64,000 bases of DNA. It comes from Mesorhizobium sp. Z1-4. GTDB taxonomy: Bacteria; Pseudomonadota; Alphaproteobacteria; Rhizobiales; Rhizobiaceae. Under the pieces are notes generated by a model that worked only from the letters and a program-made list of their open reading frames with translations, searched no databases and had not been told where the DNA came from. Positions within the stretch are counted from its first letter, which is position 1. The number at the start of each line of letters is the position of its first letter. The stretch covers positions 389,501 to 453,500 of the forward strand of contig NZ_RCIO01000002.1 in NCBI RefSeq assembly GCF_004000235.1, given 5' to 3'. Made by a program: the position numbers and the translations under genes. Positions 32,782 through 42,035 of this stretch are shown here, one piece after another.

Positions 32782-33777
32782 ATGACCGTCGATGAGAGCG
32801 GGGCCGCTCCGCGGCCATCGGGCCTCAGCAGCCTTATTCTGATTTTCGGCTGGGTGAACTTGGCCGTTCTGGCCGCGTTTCTGGCCAACAATTTTCTCGT
32901 GAATGCGTTCGACTGGCCGGGCACGGCATTTTTCTCGCCGGCGACCGGCGGGCTGGCATGGGTGCAGTTCGGGCTTTACGCCGGGGCTGTCGTTGTAGGC
33001 GCCGTGTTTGCGTTTTCGCGCCGCGACGTCGCTTTGCGCGACGAAGCCGATCGTGTTTCCAACATAAATACGTTCTTCATACGCTGGGCGTTCTGGATGG
33101 TTCTGATCGTCGGCGTCGCCGACGTGACCATCACCTTCCTGCGGGTCGAAGGCTTCCTGGAGCAGATGCTCGGCACCGAAATGAACCGCAGCCTCGGGCT
33201 GCCGGCTTATCGCGGCGTCTATGTACATGTGCCGCTGATCCTGCTCAGCCTGCTTGTGGCGATGTTCACACGCACTTTGGGCTTCACCTGGCTCGCACTG
33301 CTTATCGTGGTCGCCGAGCTAATGATCGTGTTCTCGCGGTTCCTGTTTTCATACGAACAGCCGTTCATGGCCGATCTCGTGCGCTTCTGGTACGGGGCGC
33401 TGTTCCTGTTCGCCAGCGCGTACACGCTGCTGGAGGAAGGCCATGTTCGAGTGGACGTCTTCTATGCGTCTTTCGCATCGCGAACGAAGGGTGCGGTCAA
33501 CGCTATCGGCTCCATTTCGATGGGCATCGTGTTCTGCTGGACAATCCTCATTGTGGGCATGGGCAGCACCGCTTCGATTATCAACGCTCCCGTATTCAAC
33601 TTCGAGGTGACGCAGTCGGCAGCGTTCGGAATGTTCGTGAAATATCTTATGGCGGCGTTCCTCGGCATATTTGCAGTCTCGATGATGATCCAGTTTGTCT
33701 CCGCCATGTTCGCCGGGTTGGCCGACTGGCGTGATGACCCGGGTCATGTCGAACACGAGGGGGCGCACGCAAGCTAG
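32782..33777 (+). CDS. dctQ: Enlarged TRAP small permease
   Basis: A 331-residue membrane protein, about twice the usual DctQ size. The C-terminal half is the canonical subunit, seen in LVRFWYGALFLFASAYTLLE followed by EGHVRVDVFYASF near residues 193-225 and two further helices. The N-terminal half adds about four extra hydrophobic segments (20-42, 55-78, 95-115, 150-185). Large small-subunits occur in TakQ-type systems, so this is probably a subfamily trait rather than an artefact. It is followed by the large permease gene 22 bases later. ATG at 32782 has AGAGGGG immediately upstream. Confidence 0.9.
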   Translation: MTVDESGAAPRPSGLSSLILIFGWVNLAVLAAFLANNFLVNAFDWPGTAFFSPATGGLAWVQFGLYAGAVVVGAVFAFSRRDVALRDEADRVSNINTFFIRWAFWMVLIVGVADVTITFLRVEGFLEQMLGTEMNRSLGLPAYRGVYVHVPLILLSLLVAMFTRTLGFTWLALLIVVAELMIVFSRFLFSYEQPFMADLVRFWYGALFLFASAYTLLEEGHVRVDVFYASFASRTKGAVNAIGSISMGIVFCWTILIVGMGSTASIINAPVFNFEVTQSAAFGMFVKYLMAAFLGIFAVSMMIQFVSAMFAGLADWRDDPGHVEHEGAHAS

Positions 33778-33799
33778 GGCTTGGTGTCGGGCAGGCAAT

Positions 33800-36466
33800 A
33801 TGGAACTTCTCTTTCTTCTCGTTCTCGTTCTGCTCATGGCTGGGGCGCTGGCGTCGGGTTATCCCGTTGCGTTTGCGCTGCCAGGGTCGGCGATCCTTTC
33901 GGTTCTGATAGCCGCTATCTGCGGTTATCTGTTTGCAGGCAATGTCGACGCCTATTTCGCGCAGGGCGGGCCGGGGCAATGGCTGTCGGCCGGCGTTACC
34001 AATCTGCGCGGCATCTATTGGGAACCTGAACGAGATACGCTCATAGCCATCCCGCTGTTCGTGTTCATGGGCATCATGCTGCAGCGTTCCCGCATCGCTG
34101 AAGATCTGCTGATCGCCATGGCGCAGCTGTTCGGCCCGATTCCCGGCGGGCTCGGCATTTCGGTCGTGTTTGTCGGCGCGCTTCTGGCCGCCACAACCGG
34201 CATCGTCGGCGCGACCGTGGTGGCGATGGGCCTGATTTCGCTGCCTGCCATGCTGCGCAACAATTATTCGCAGCCATTGGCAACCGGCACCATCGCGGCA
34301 TCCGGTACCCTGGGCCAAATCATACCGCCTTCGATCGTGCTGATCATCCTTGCCGACCAGCTGGCGAGCGCTTCCGATCAGGCGGGTACCGCGCGCACCG
34401 CGCTTTACAAGCAGGCGACCGGCGAACTGACAATGCCGAGCGTCTTCAACGTTGCGCCAACGAGCGCAGGCGAGATGTTTCTGGGCGCGTTTCTGCCGGG
34501 TCTGGTGCTGGTCGTGCTTTACATGATCTTCATTCTGGTGCGGGCGCTGATCAACCCGAAAGCAGCCCCCGCGGTGCCCTATGAGGGCAAGTATGACGCC
34601 GGCTTCGCCGGCCGCGTGCTTCTGGCCCTGGTGCCGCCGCTGGCGCTCATTTTCATCGTGCTGGGTTCCATCATTGCCGGCATCGCAACGGTCAACCAGG
34701 CAGGCGCGATCGGCGCCGCGGGCGCACTGATCATGGCCGGCTACAAACTGCACGACGGGAAAGGTTTGCGGCCCTACCTGCCTGCGCTGATCGCGATTTT
34801 CTCGCTGGTGATGATGGGGCTCATTCGCACCCAGTTCGATGTCAACGTGAAAGCGATCGAAACCAGCCGAGACATGACCGGCGTCGTACTTATGGCGCTG
34901 GCGCTCGGGCTGCTCGTCTTGGCCCTGGCATGGAGCGGCCTGAGGGCAATCCGCATCGACAACACCATGTATGGCGTGATGGTGGAAACTGCGAAGACCA
35001 CATCTCTGGTTTTCATCATCCTGCTCGGCGCCGCGATGCTGACGGCCGCCTTCCGTTCGTTCGGGGGCGAGGAACTTGTGCGTGAATTCCTGACCGGAAT
35101 GCCGGGGGGATTCTGGGCGCAATTCTTCATTGTCATGGTGGTCATCTTTATCCTCGGCTTCTTTCTCGACTTCATCGAGATTGCCGTGGTCGTGGTGCCG
35201 ATCGTAGCGCCGATCCTGCTTGCCGACCCGGGAGCAAACGTAACCGCGGTTTGGCTCGGCGTGATGATCGGCCTCAACATCCAGACCTCGTTCTTGACAC
35301 CGCCGTTCGGCTTCGCGCTTTTCTATCTGCGGGGCGTCGCGCCGGCGATCGTGAAGACGATCCAGATCTATCGCGGCGTGATCGCGTTCATTCTGCTTCA
35401 GCTGGTTGCGCTGGTAATCGTCGCCTACGCGCCGCCGCTGGTGAACTACCTGCCGAACCGAGTGGCTCTGCTTTCAGAGACCTCGCCGCCGCCGCGCAAT
35501 CCGGCGCTGCAATATTGCGTCGACCGGTACGTGTTCGAAACGCTGGACAAAGACGGCGACCGGATTCGCGGTCTCCTGGCGAGCGCCCAGTCAGCCGATC
35601 TGAGTGTGCTGCCTGAACGCTTCCGCGGACGTCTCACCGAGAGTTTCGAGAATGCAGGCAGTGTCTTCGGTCTGATTGGCGACGTTCGCACGGCCGAGCA
35701 GGCGGTTATTGCGGCGACACCCCCGTACCGTCCGCTCCACACGGCAGTTCGTAGCGTCGAGCGTGATGTGAACCGCCACGAAAGGGAAATCGGCGAGCTC
35801 GAAACGCGCATCTCGCGCCTGCGCGGCGACGATCCGGAGATCGTCGAGCGGCGCGAGCGGCTTGCCGTCCGCCTTGAGATACTGGTGGCCGAAAAGGACG
35901 AGCTGCTCGCCCAGATACCGGACGAGTGGGAAGCCGTGCACGAAGAGTTCGCAAAACTCACGCGCGCCGAAACACAGGCCGGCAACAATTATCGGCGCGC
36001 CGCCGACAATGCCTACCGGCCTGTATCCGACGCGGTGGTATTGCTGCGGAGCGCCGAAGCGCTCGAGGCACTGCGCGCCCGCATTGTGGAGCTGCAGGGC
36101 CAGCTTGACAGCGCTGAGCCGGCCGATCTTGCCGGCCAACTTTCCGAACTGCAGTCCGAAACCGACGCGATCGACGGTGCGAGCGATGTCCGGTCGGGCC
36201 TCGGAGATGCCAGGCGTGCTCTGGAGGGCGACAACGCTGACAGGCAGGCCGCGGCTGACGGAGTGAACGAAGCGATTGCCGCTGCCGATGAGGAACTCGC
36301 GTGGCGCAAGCCCGCGGCGGCCGAGCTACTGCCGACGCTTGGCGCATATGAGGACGCCATTAGGACAAATATCGGCCTCAGGCAGCTGCCGCGCTTCCCG
36401 CGCGAACAGGCGCTCTATGTAGCGAGCTGCAACGCCTCGCATAGGGACGTGTCGCTGAACTTCTAG
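33800..36466 (+). CDS. dctM: TRAP large permease with C-terminal coiled-coil extension
   Basis: An 888-residue protein. Residues 1-560 are a DctM-type permease of the larger kind with about 13 hydrophobic segments (LLAATTGIVGATVVAMG near 130; SGTLGQIIPPSIVLIILADQ near 170; a C-terminal TSFLTPPFGFALFYLRG near 497). Residues 565-888 form a soluble, charged domain of heptad-like helices: for example VERDVNRHEREIGELETRI near 650, RRERLAVRLEILVAEKDELL near 685, and ALEALRARIVELQGQLDS near 755. The domain begins after the last helix with a Pro-rich linker and ends with a two-cysteine region (LQYCVDRY near 572, VASCNAS near 875). Most DctM proteins end at the last helix. The extension's side of the membrane and function are unknown. 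Confidence 0.9.
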   Translation: MELLFLLVLVLLMAGALASGYPVAFALPGSAILSVLIAAICGYLFAGNVDAYFAQGGPGQWLSAGVTNLRGIYWEPERDTLIAIPLFVFMGIMLQRSRIAEDLLIAMAQLFGPIPGGLGISVVFVGALLAATTGIVGATVVAMGLISLPAMLRNNYSQPLATGTIAASGTLGQIIPPSIVLIILADQLASASDQAGTARTALYKQATGELTMPSVFNVAPTSAGEMFLGAFLPGLVLVVLYMIFILVRALINPKAAPAVPYEGKYDAGFAGRVLLALVPPLALIFIVLGSIIAGIATVNQAGAIGAAGALIMAGYKLHDGKGLRPYLPALIAIFSLVMMGLIRTQFDVNVKAIETSRDMTGVVLMALALGLLVLALAWSGLRAIRIDNTMYGVMVETAKTTSLVFIILLGAAMLTAAFRSFGGEELVREFLTGMPGGFWAQFFIVMVVIFILGFFLDFIEIAVVVVPIVAPILLADPGANVTAVWLGVMIGLNIQTSFLTPPFGFALFYLRGVAPAIVKTIQIYRGVIAFILLQLVALVIVAYAPPLVNYLPNRVALLSETSPPPRNPALQYCVDRYVFETLDKDGDRIRGLLASAQSADLSVLPERFRGRLTESFENAGSVFGLIGDVRTAEQAVIAATPPYRPLHTAVRSVERDVNRHEREIGELETRISRLRGDDPEIVERRERLAVRLEILVAEKDELLAQIPDEWEAVHEEFAKLTRAETQAGNNYRRAADNAYRPVSDAVVLLRSAEALEALRARIVELQGQLDSAEPADLAGQLSELQSETDAIDGASDVRSGLGDARRALEGDNADRQAAADGVNEAIAAADEELAWRKPAAAELLPTLGAYEDAIRTNIGLRQLPRFPREQALYVASCNASHRDVSLNF

Positions 36467-36492
36467 GGGAGTTGGTTACGCTCACGGCCATT

Positions 36493-36510
36493 CCGCCGCT
36501 CCTGCGGCGG
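36493..36510. terminator. GC hairpin after TRAP operon 2
   Basis: CCGCCGC-TCCT-GCGGCGG, a seven-pair stem, lies 27 bases after the TRAP large permease stop and before the convergent small exported gene. It has no T-run on the plus strand, so efficiency as a terminator is uncertain. Confidence 0.45.
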
Positions 36511-36558
36511 GCCTGCGCGGGTGCGCCAAACTTTGTTCGTTTTGCGTGCTCCGCTTAG

Positions 36559-36777
36559 TCAGGTCGCGAATTCCATAGGGGCCGGAAACCGACTGTACTC
36601 GGTTCGCAGAAACGCTTTTGCCTCGTCTTCGGTGTCGACTGACTTCCAAATCTCGTAGGGATCAAGCTCTTGTCCCTCGGGGCACAGCACCCGGGGCGTT
36701 TGGGCAAATGAAGGCGCGGACAAGCCGGCGAGGCAAGAAAGTCCGAGCGGAATGACCAGCGTCAGATATCGCAGCAT
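36559..36777 (-). CDS. Small exported protein of unknown function
   Basis: A 72-residue protein with a clear Sec signal peptide (residues 1-25, ending PSFAQ). The mature part has only about 47 residues, with one cysteine (VLCPEG near 32). The ATG at 36777 has GAGGAG eight bases upstream, a good site, which supports that this short gene is real. It is not in an operon: it converges with the TRAP operon and lies downstream of the Bax-inhibitor gene and its terminator. I do not recognise a family. Confidence 0.55.
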   Translation of the reverse strand: MLRYLTLVIPLGLSCLAGLSAPSFAQTPRVLCPEGQELDPYEIWKSVDTEDEAKAFLRTEYSRFPAPMEFAT

Positions 36778-36833
36778 GTGGTGTGCTCCTCAAATCCAAC
36801 TCCGGCTGGCAGCGTGGCGGCAAGCCCGTTAAC

Positions 36834-36859
36834 AAAAAGGGCGCCTCGCGGCGCCCTTT
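36834..36859 (-). terminator. Rho-independent terminator of the Bax-inhibitor gene
   Basis: On the minus strand AAAGGGCGCC-GCGA-GGCGCCCTTT forms a perfect ten-pair stem and is followed by a run of T (TTTTTG). It lies 22 bases after the stop of the Bax-inhibitor family gene. This is the clearest intrinsic terminator in the window. Confidence 0.9.
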
Positions 36860-36881
36860 CGTTTGGTCCGTCAGTTCGCTG

Positions 36882-37661
36882 CTATTCGCGGTTGCCCAGG
36901 AACTGCAGCAGGAACATGAACAGGTTGATGAAGTCGAGGTAGAGCCGCAGCGCGCCCATGATCGCCTTGCGGCCGGCAACAACAGCGCCATCACCCTCGT
37001 AATACATCTCCTTGATCTGCTGGGTGTCGTAGGCGGTGAGGCCTGCGAAGATCAGCACGCCGATGCCCGAGATCGCAAACTGCAGCGCGGGCGAGGCGAG
37101 GAAGATGTTCACCACCATGGCGATGATCAGGCCGATCAGACCCATGAACAGGAACGATCCCATTCCGGTCAGGTCGCGCTTGGTCGTGTAACCCCACAGC
37201 GACAAGGCGCCGAAGGAAGCCGCGGTGATGAAGAAGGTCTGCACGATCGAACCGGTCGTAAAGACCAGGAAGATCGAGGACAGCGACATGCCGACAAGCG
37301 CGGCGTAGACCCAGAAGGTCGTCTGAGCTGCTGACACGCTCATCTTGTGAACGCGGAAAGACAGGAAGAAGACCAGCGCCAGCGGCGCCAGCATTACCAC
37401 CCAGCGCAGCGGCGAACCGTAAATTACGGCGCCGAACTGGGTAAGCATCTTGCCGTTTCCGAGCGTGGCGACTGCCGAAGCCGGGTCACCTGTCGTTGCG
37501 AGTGACACGGTGCCGAGCGCGGCCACGCCGGTGATTGCGAGACCCAGCGCCATCAGGTTGTAGACCCTGAGCATATATGAGCGCAGGCCCTCGTCTATTG
37601 AGGCGTCCGCGCGGCTTCCTACAGATGCCGTGCGTGCCTGATAATTGCGAAGGTCAGCCAT
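36882..37661 (-). CDS. Bax inhibitor-1/YccA family membrane protein
   Basis: A 259-residue protein with seven hydrophobic segments starting near residue 33, after a soluble N-terminus. Family features are RSYMLRVYNLMALGLAITGV near 27-46, YAALVGMSLSSIFLVFT near 116 and the C-terminal LYLDFINLFMFLLQFLGNRE, which is the typical BI-1 ending with its Asp and the last helix. BI-1 proteins are thought to be pH-sensitive calcium leak channels or modulators of membrane proteases. It stands alone, with its own terminator, and is divergent from nothing close; the ABC permease gene starts downstream on the same strand but is separated. Confidence 0.95.
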   Translation of the reverse strand: MADLRNYQARTASVGSRADASIDEGLRSYMLRVYNLMALGLAITGVAALGTVSLATTGDPASAVATLGNGKMLTQFGAVIYGSPLRWVVMLAPLALVFFLSFRVHKMSVSAAQTTFWVYAALVGMSLSSIFLVFTTGSIVQTFFITAASFGALSLWGYTTKRDLTGMGSFLFMGLIGLIIAMVVNIFLASPALQFAISGIGVLIFAGLTAYDTQQIKEMYYEGDGAVVAGRKAIMGALRLYLDFINLFMFLLQFLGNRE

Positions 37662-37888
37662 GTGATTCCTCTAGTTGCTCCGTCCCGTCGGGAGTCGGGG
37701 CGCATTTCAGACATACGCCCAGGCGCCGCTGGCGGGACTCCAGCATGCCTGAGCGGAATATGTGTGTTCTTTGTGTTCAGGACAAGTCCCGCAAGCCGCG
37801 CGAAGCGCTTTATTTTGCAGGTTTGTTGCGCAAATTCACATTCCGTGAAGCCCGCGCAAGCTCTTGTTAACCTTACACAATGGCGGAA

Positions 37889-40438
37889 CTACAGATTGCG
37901 CAGCACCGGGGCGGCCTTGTGTCCGAGAACTCGCCACGTGCCCGCGAGGCCGAAACCGACCGTCAGGACCAGCGCTATCACGATGGTGGAAATGGCGACT
38001 TCCGGCAGGAAGGAGGACGGCAGGGTCATGATCTGCGAAACCACATACCAGGCCGCAACCCCGCCGGCGAAAAGCGCAAAGACGGCGGTGGACAGGCCGA
38101 TGATCAGATATTCGAGCGAGAACGCCGAGATCAGAGTGCGGCGTGTCGCGCCGAGCGTCTTCAGCACCACGGCGTCGTGGATGCGGGCCCGGTTGCCGGC
38201 CGCGAGCGCGCCCGACAGCACCAGCACGGACGCGATGAGCGCCACCGCTGCGGCGGCGCGAATGGCTGTCGCGAGCTGGGCGACCAGTCCGTTGACGATG
38301 TCCAGCGCATCTTTCACCCGCACGCTTGTGACGGCCGGGAAGGCGCGGGTGACGGCGTTGAGCAACCGCGCATCCTCGTCCACGCCAGCGTCGTCGTCGC
38401 TCAAAGTCGCCAGCCAGGAATGCGGGGCCCCGGCGAATGTGTTGGGCGAAAAGACCATGACGAAATTGATGCCCATCGATTCCCATTCCACCTGGCGAAG
38501 ATTGGAAATGCGCGCGGTGATGTTGCGGCCGAGCACGTTGACGGTGACCGTATCGCCGATCTTGAGCCCGATCTCGCCGGCTTCCTCGGCCGAGAAGGAA
38601 ACGAGCGGCTCGCCGGAATAGTCGGCAGGCCACCATTCGCCCTGCGTCAGCGTGGCATTGGCGGGGGTGGTCTCGGAATAGGTGATACCGCGGTCGCCGC
38701 GGAGCACCCAGGCCCCCTCGGGCGGCATTTCCATCTTGCGCACATCGACATCGTTGAGCGCCATGATCCGGCCGCGCAGCATCGGCACCTTGTTGAGCGT
38801 ACCGGATGGGGACTGCTCGGCGACAAGTTCGCTGAAGGCGTCGATCTCGGTGCTTGGAATATCGACGAAGAAGAAGTTGGGCGCCTGCTGGGCCAGATTG
38901 CCGGAAATCTGGCTGCGCAGATTGCCGTCGATAAGTGCGAGCGTGACCAGCAAAGTGAGGCCGAGGCCAAGGGACAGGACCACGGACGGCGTCAGCGCTC
39001 CCGGCCGGTGGATGTTGCCGATGGCCAGCCTGAGCGCGGTGGAGCGTACCCGCGGGCTGCGGCGCGCAATATCCTGAAGCGCGACAGCCACGGCACGCAG
39101 TACCATAAACGCAAATGCCATGCCGCCGATGAAGATGACGGCAATGGTTCGTTCGCTCGACCACCAGATCGCGAACGCGGAAAGAAGCGCTGCTATCGTG
39201 ACAGAGGCTGCAACATAGATGGTGCGGGGACGGCCGCGTGCGTCGATGCCCTTTTCGCGGAACAGCGCCGTTGCCGGCACGTCGCGCGCGCGGCCGAGCG
39301 GCATCAGCGCGAACACGAGCGTGACCATGAGGCCGAAAAGGACGCCGACGGAGAGTGCTGCCGGGTAGAAGCCGGCTTCGGCCGGCAGGGGCAGAAATCC
39401 GGAGAGGAACGCCACTGCCAGAAACGGCATCGCGGCACCGATCGCTACACCGGCGGCGATGCCGATCAACGCGATCATCATGATCTGCACAAGGTAGACC
39501 GTGAAGACGAAACCACCGGAACCGCCGAGGCTCTTCAGCGTGGCGATGACGCCGCGTTTGCTGTCGAGATAAGCGCGTACGGCATTGGCCACGCCGACGC
39601 CACCGACCACCAGCGCGGTCAGGCCGACCAAAGTCAGAAATTGCGAAAAGCGTGCCACATTGCTGGCGAGCGACGGCGCGGCGTTTGTGCGGGCGCGGAT
39701 GCTCCAGCCCGCTTCGGGCAGCCGCTCGCCGGCCTCTGTGCGGATCGCCTCGATGTCGGCGTCTGTCGTACCGTCGGGCAGTTTGAGCTTATAGCCGAAT
39801 TCGACAAGGCTTCCCGGCTGCAGCAATCCCGCGGCGCGGAGCCCTTCCAGCGAAACCATCATGCGGGGTGCAAAACCGAAGCCGTCGGAGATGGCGTCGG
39901 GTTCCGAGACGATGCTGGCACGCAATTCGAACTCACGGCCGCCGAGCACTATGCGGTCGCCGAGCGAAAGGCCAAGCCGCTGGAACAGAAGGTCGGCGCC
40001 GGCCGCGCCATATGCGCCGTCGCGCAGCGCGAACAGCTCTTCCACCGGCATAGCCGGTTCCGTCTCGAAGCCGCCATAGAGCGGGTAGGCGTTGTCGACC
40101 GCCTTCAGTTCGACCAGCGTCTGGTCGGATGCGTCGGTGAGCCGTACCATCGATCGCATGTTGGCGTTGACGGCGACCGCGCCCTTGCTTTCAAGGAAAG
40201 ACTGTTCTTCGGGCGTTGTCTCCCGGTGAACGAGCTCGAACCGCATGTCGCCGCCAAGCAATACCTGGCCCTGGCCGACGACCGCGCCGGTGATCGCCTG
40301 AGCGACGGAGTTTACGCCGCCGATGGCGCCGACGCCGAGCGCGATGCAGGTGACGAAGATGAGAAAGCCCGAGAGGCCGCTGCGCATTTCGCGCAACGAG
40401 AAGCGGACGGCAAGGGCGAGCGTGCGGGAGAAAGTCAC
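37889..40438 (-). CDS. ABC transporter permease, FtsX/YbbP type
   Basis: An 849-residue membrane protein with the double-FtsX layout of YbbP: a first helix near 20-45, a large periplasmic domain, three helices (about 258-355), then more helices around 390-450, a second periplasmic domain, and three helices at the end (about 720-840). VGLTALVVGGVGVANAVRAYLDS near 270-290 is the typical FtsX-domain segment, and the second appears near LIASVLVLSGALAAGNRAR. GTG at 40438 is the start. It should pair with the ATPase encoded 102 bases upstream, in the arrangement ybbA-ybbP divergent from tesA. The cargo may be a lipid or toxic hydrophobic compound; this is not known. Confidence 0.92.
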   Translation of the reverse strand: MTFSRTLALAVRFSLREMRSGLSGFLIFVTCIALGVGAIGGVNSVAQAITGAVVGQGQVLLGGDMRFELVHRETTPEEQSFLESKGAVAVNANMRSMVRLTDASDQTLVELKAVDNAYPLYGGFETEPAMPVEELFALRDGAYGAAGADLLFQRLGLSLGDRIVLGGREFELRASIVSEPDAISDGFGFAPRMMVSLEGLRAAGLLQPGSLVEFGYKLKLPDGTTDADIEAIRTEAGERLPEAGWSIRARTNAAPSLASNVARFSQFLTLVGLTALVVGGVGVANAVRAYLDSKRGVIATLKSLGGSGGFVFTVYLVQIMMIALIGIAAGVAIGAAMPFLAVAFLSGFLPLPAEAGFYPAALSVGVLFGLMVTLVFALMPLGRARDVPATALFREKGIDARGRPRTIYVAASVTIAALLSAFAIWWSSERTIAVIFIGGMAFAFMVLRAVAVALQDIARRSPRVRSTALRLAIGNIHRPGALTPSVVLSLGLGLTLLVTLALIDGNLRSQISGNLAQQAPNFFFVDIPSTEIDAFSELVAEQSPSGTLNKVPMLRGRIMALNDVDVRKMEMPPEGAWVLRGDRGITYSETTPANATLTQGEWWPADYSGEPLVSFSAEEAGEIGLKIGDTVTVNVLGRNITARISNLRQVEWESMGINFVMVFSPNTFAGAPHSWLATLSDDDAGVDEDARLLNAVTRAFPAVTSVRVKDALDIVNGLVAQLATAIRAAAAVALIASVLVLSGALAAGNRARIHDAVVLKTLGATRRTLISAFSLEYLIIGLSTAVFALFAGGVAAWYVVSQIMTLPSSFLPEVAISTIVIALVLTVGFGLAGTWRVLGHKAAPVLRNL

Positions 40439-40540
40439 TAATGCGGCCTCCGGAAACGCATCGGATGGCTATGCTTGTCCCTCGTCAGCGGGAGATTGCC
40501 GGCGGCGCGGAGGCGGATCGTGCAAAAGGTCGTTCGCATG

Positions 40541-41245
40541 TCAGGCGGATGCCGCCAGCGAGGGGGACGAAACGCCGGCCTCGATCCTGCCCGAGCGCAT
40601 GGCGACCTGGCGGCTGCAGCGGTCGGCAAGCGTCGGGTCGTGGGTGACCAGCACCAGCGTCATGGTGCGTTCCCGCGCTTTCGCAAACAGCAGATCGGCG
40701 ATCTGGCGGCCGGTCGACTGGTCGAGATTGCCGGTCGGCTCGTCGGCGATGAGTATCTTGGGCGAGGGCGCCAGCGCGCGCGCGATTGCCACCCGCTGCT
40801 GTTCGCCGCCCGAGAGTTCGGAGGGGTAATGCGTGACGCGGTCGGCAAGACCCACGGCAGCCAGTTCGCGTTCGGCGGCAGCGAAAGCATCAGCCTTGCC
40901 GGCGAGTTCCAGAGGAACAGCGACGTTTTCGAGCGCAGTCATATTGGGAATGAGGTGGAACGACTGGAAGACGATGCCGACATTGCGTCCGCGAAAGGCC
41001 GCCACCTCGTCCTCGCTCCGGTCGTTGAGCAGATTGCCGGCAATGCGTACGGTTCCCGAATCGACCCGTTCCAGTCCGGCAAGCACCATCAGCAGTGTCG
41101 ACTTGCCCGAACCAGACGGTCCGACAATGCCGATCGTTTCGCCGTATTCGGCAGTGAGACTGATGCCCTTGAGCACGTGGACGGATGAAGCGCCCTGACC
41201 AAGCGTGAGAGACACCTGATCGAGCTGAATGACGGGTTCAGTCAC
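40541..41245 (-). CDS. ABC transporter ATP-binding protein (YbbA type)
   Basis: A 234-residue ABC ATPase of the LolD/MacB/YbbA group. Walker A is GPSGSGKSTLLMVLAGLE near residue 41. The signature is LSGGEQQRVAIARALA near 142. Walker B is ILIADEPTGNLD near 164. The switch His lies in TLVLVTHDPTLADRC. GTG at 41245 is the start, with GGAG-like sequence weak upstream. It is divergent from tesA with a 57-base gap and upstream of its FtsX-type permease. Confidence 0.95.
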   Translation of the reverse strand: MTEPVIQLDQVSLTLGQGASSVHVLKGISLTAEYGETIGIVGPSGSGKSTLLMVLAGLERVDSGTVRIAGNLLNDRSEDEVAAFRGRNVGIVFQSFHLIPNMTALENVAVPLELAGKADAFAAAERELAAVGLADRVTHYPSELSGGEQQRVAIARALAPSPKILIADEPTGNLDQSTGRQIADLLFAKARERTMTLVLVTHDPTLADRCSRQVAMRSGRIEAGVSSPSLAASA

Positions 41246-41302
41246 GGAGAAATCGTCCTATATGCAATTCGCGGGTCCGCATCATATGGGTTGAAATCGA
41301 AC

Positions 41303-41929
41303 ATGTTCAAACGTCTCGCCATCCTGTTTTTTGCAGCAATGCTGCCGGTTCTGGCGTATTCGGCCGCGAATTCGGCTGAGCCGGCCAAAATCGTCGCGTT
41401 TGGCGACAGTCTGATGGCCGGTTACGGCCTTTCGCCGGGAGAGTCTTTCCCCGAAAAGCTTGAACAGTCCTTGCAGCAGAAAGGTCACGATGTCGTGATC
41501 TCAGGTGCCGGCGTGTCAGGCGATACGTCTACCGGCGGCCTGCAGCGCCTCGACTGGTCGGTGCCCGATGATACCGACCTGGTGATTTTGGAGCTCGGCG
41601 CCAATGACATGCTGCGCGGGATTGCGCCGTCGATCACCCGCTCCAATCTGGACGAAATGATCACGAAACTGCGGGATCGTGAGATCGATGTTCTCTTGGT
41701 GGGCATGCTCGCGGCCCCAAATCTGGGGCCGGATTATGCAGAGGCGTTCAATCCGATCTATCCGGAGCTGGCGAACGAATACGGCCTGCCGTTCTATCCG
41801 TTCTTCCTCGATGGCGTTGCGGCGCAGCCGCAGCTTCTGCTTGGCGACGGCATGCACCCGAATGCCGACGGGGTGGACAGGATTGTGGAGGGCATACTGC
41901 CGCTTGTCGAAGCGCAGCTGAAGAAATGA
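41303..41929 (+). CDS. tesA: Arylesterase/lysophospholipase TesA-like (GDSL)
   Basis: A 208-residue SGNH hydrolase exported to the periplasm. A signal peptide (about 1-25, ending NSA) precedes VAFGDSLMAGYGLSPG with the nucleophile Ser near residue 36. The Gly is in VISGAGVSGDTS near 67, the Asn in LELGANDMLRG near 98, and the Asp-His pair in GDGMHPNADG near 184. The length and order match TesA/TAP esterases. The ATG at 41303 is chosen; a TTG at 41291 would add four residues. It is divergent from the YbbA-like ATPase, the conserved neighbour of tesA. Confidence 0.93.
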   Translation: MFKRLAILFFAAMLPVLAYSAANSAEPAKIVAFGDSLMAGYGLSPGESFPEKLEQSLQQKGHDVVISGAGVSGDTSTGGLQRLDWSVPDDTDLVILELGANDMLRGIAPSITRSNLDEMITKLRDREIDVLLVGMLAAPNLGPDYAEAFNPIYPELANEYGLPFYPFFLDGVAAQPQLLLGDGMHPNADGVDRIVEGILPLVEAQLKK

Positions 41930-42035
41930 CTGTGGGCGCGGCGGCGGTGGCATGTGCCTTGAAAGAAAAAACCTTGCCCGGGCGGCCATTCGATGATTCG
42001 CTTGCCCTCAAGCAGTCGATTCGAGGAGGTATTTC

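Noticed and set aside
31621-33228. Minus-strand frame of 535 residues across the TRAP genes
   Set aside because: It spans the gap and hairpin between two well-supported genes and has no domain.
36476-36558. REP-like repeat after the TRAP operon
   Set aside because: Only one copy of the GC hairpin was found in the window, so a repeat family cannot be claimed.
37880-40441. Plus-strand frame of 853 residues opposite the FtsX-type permease
   Set aside because: It is the antisense shadow of a GC-rich gene with charged low-complexity composition; the minus-strand frame has clear domains and helices.
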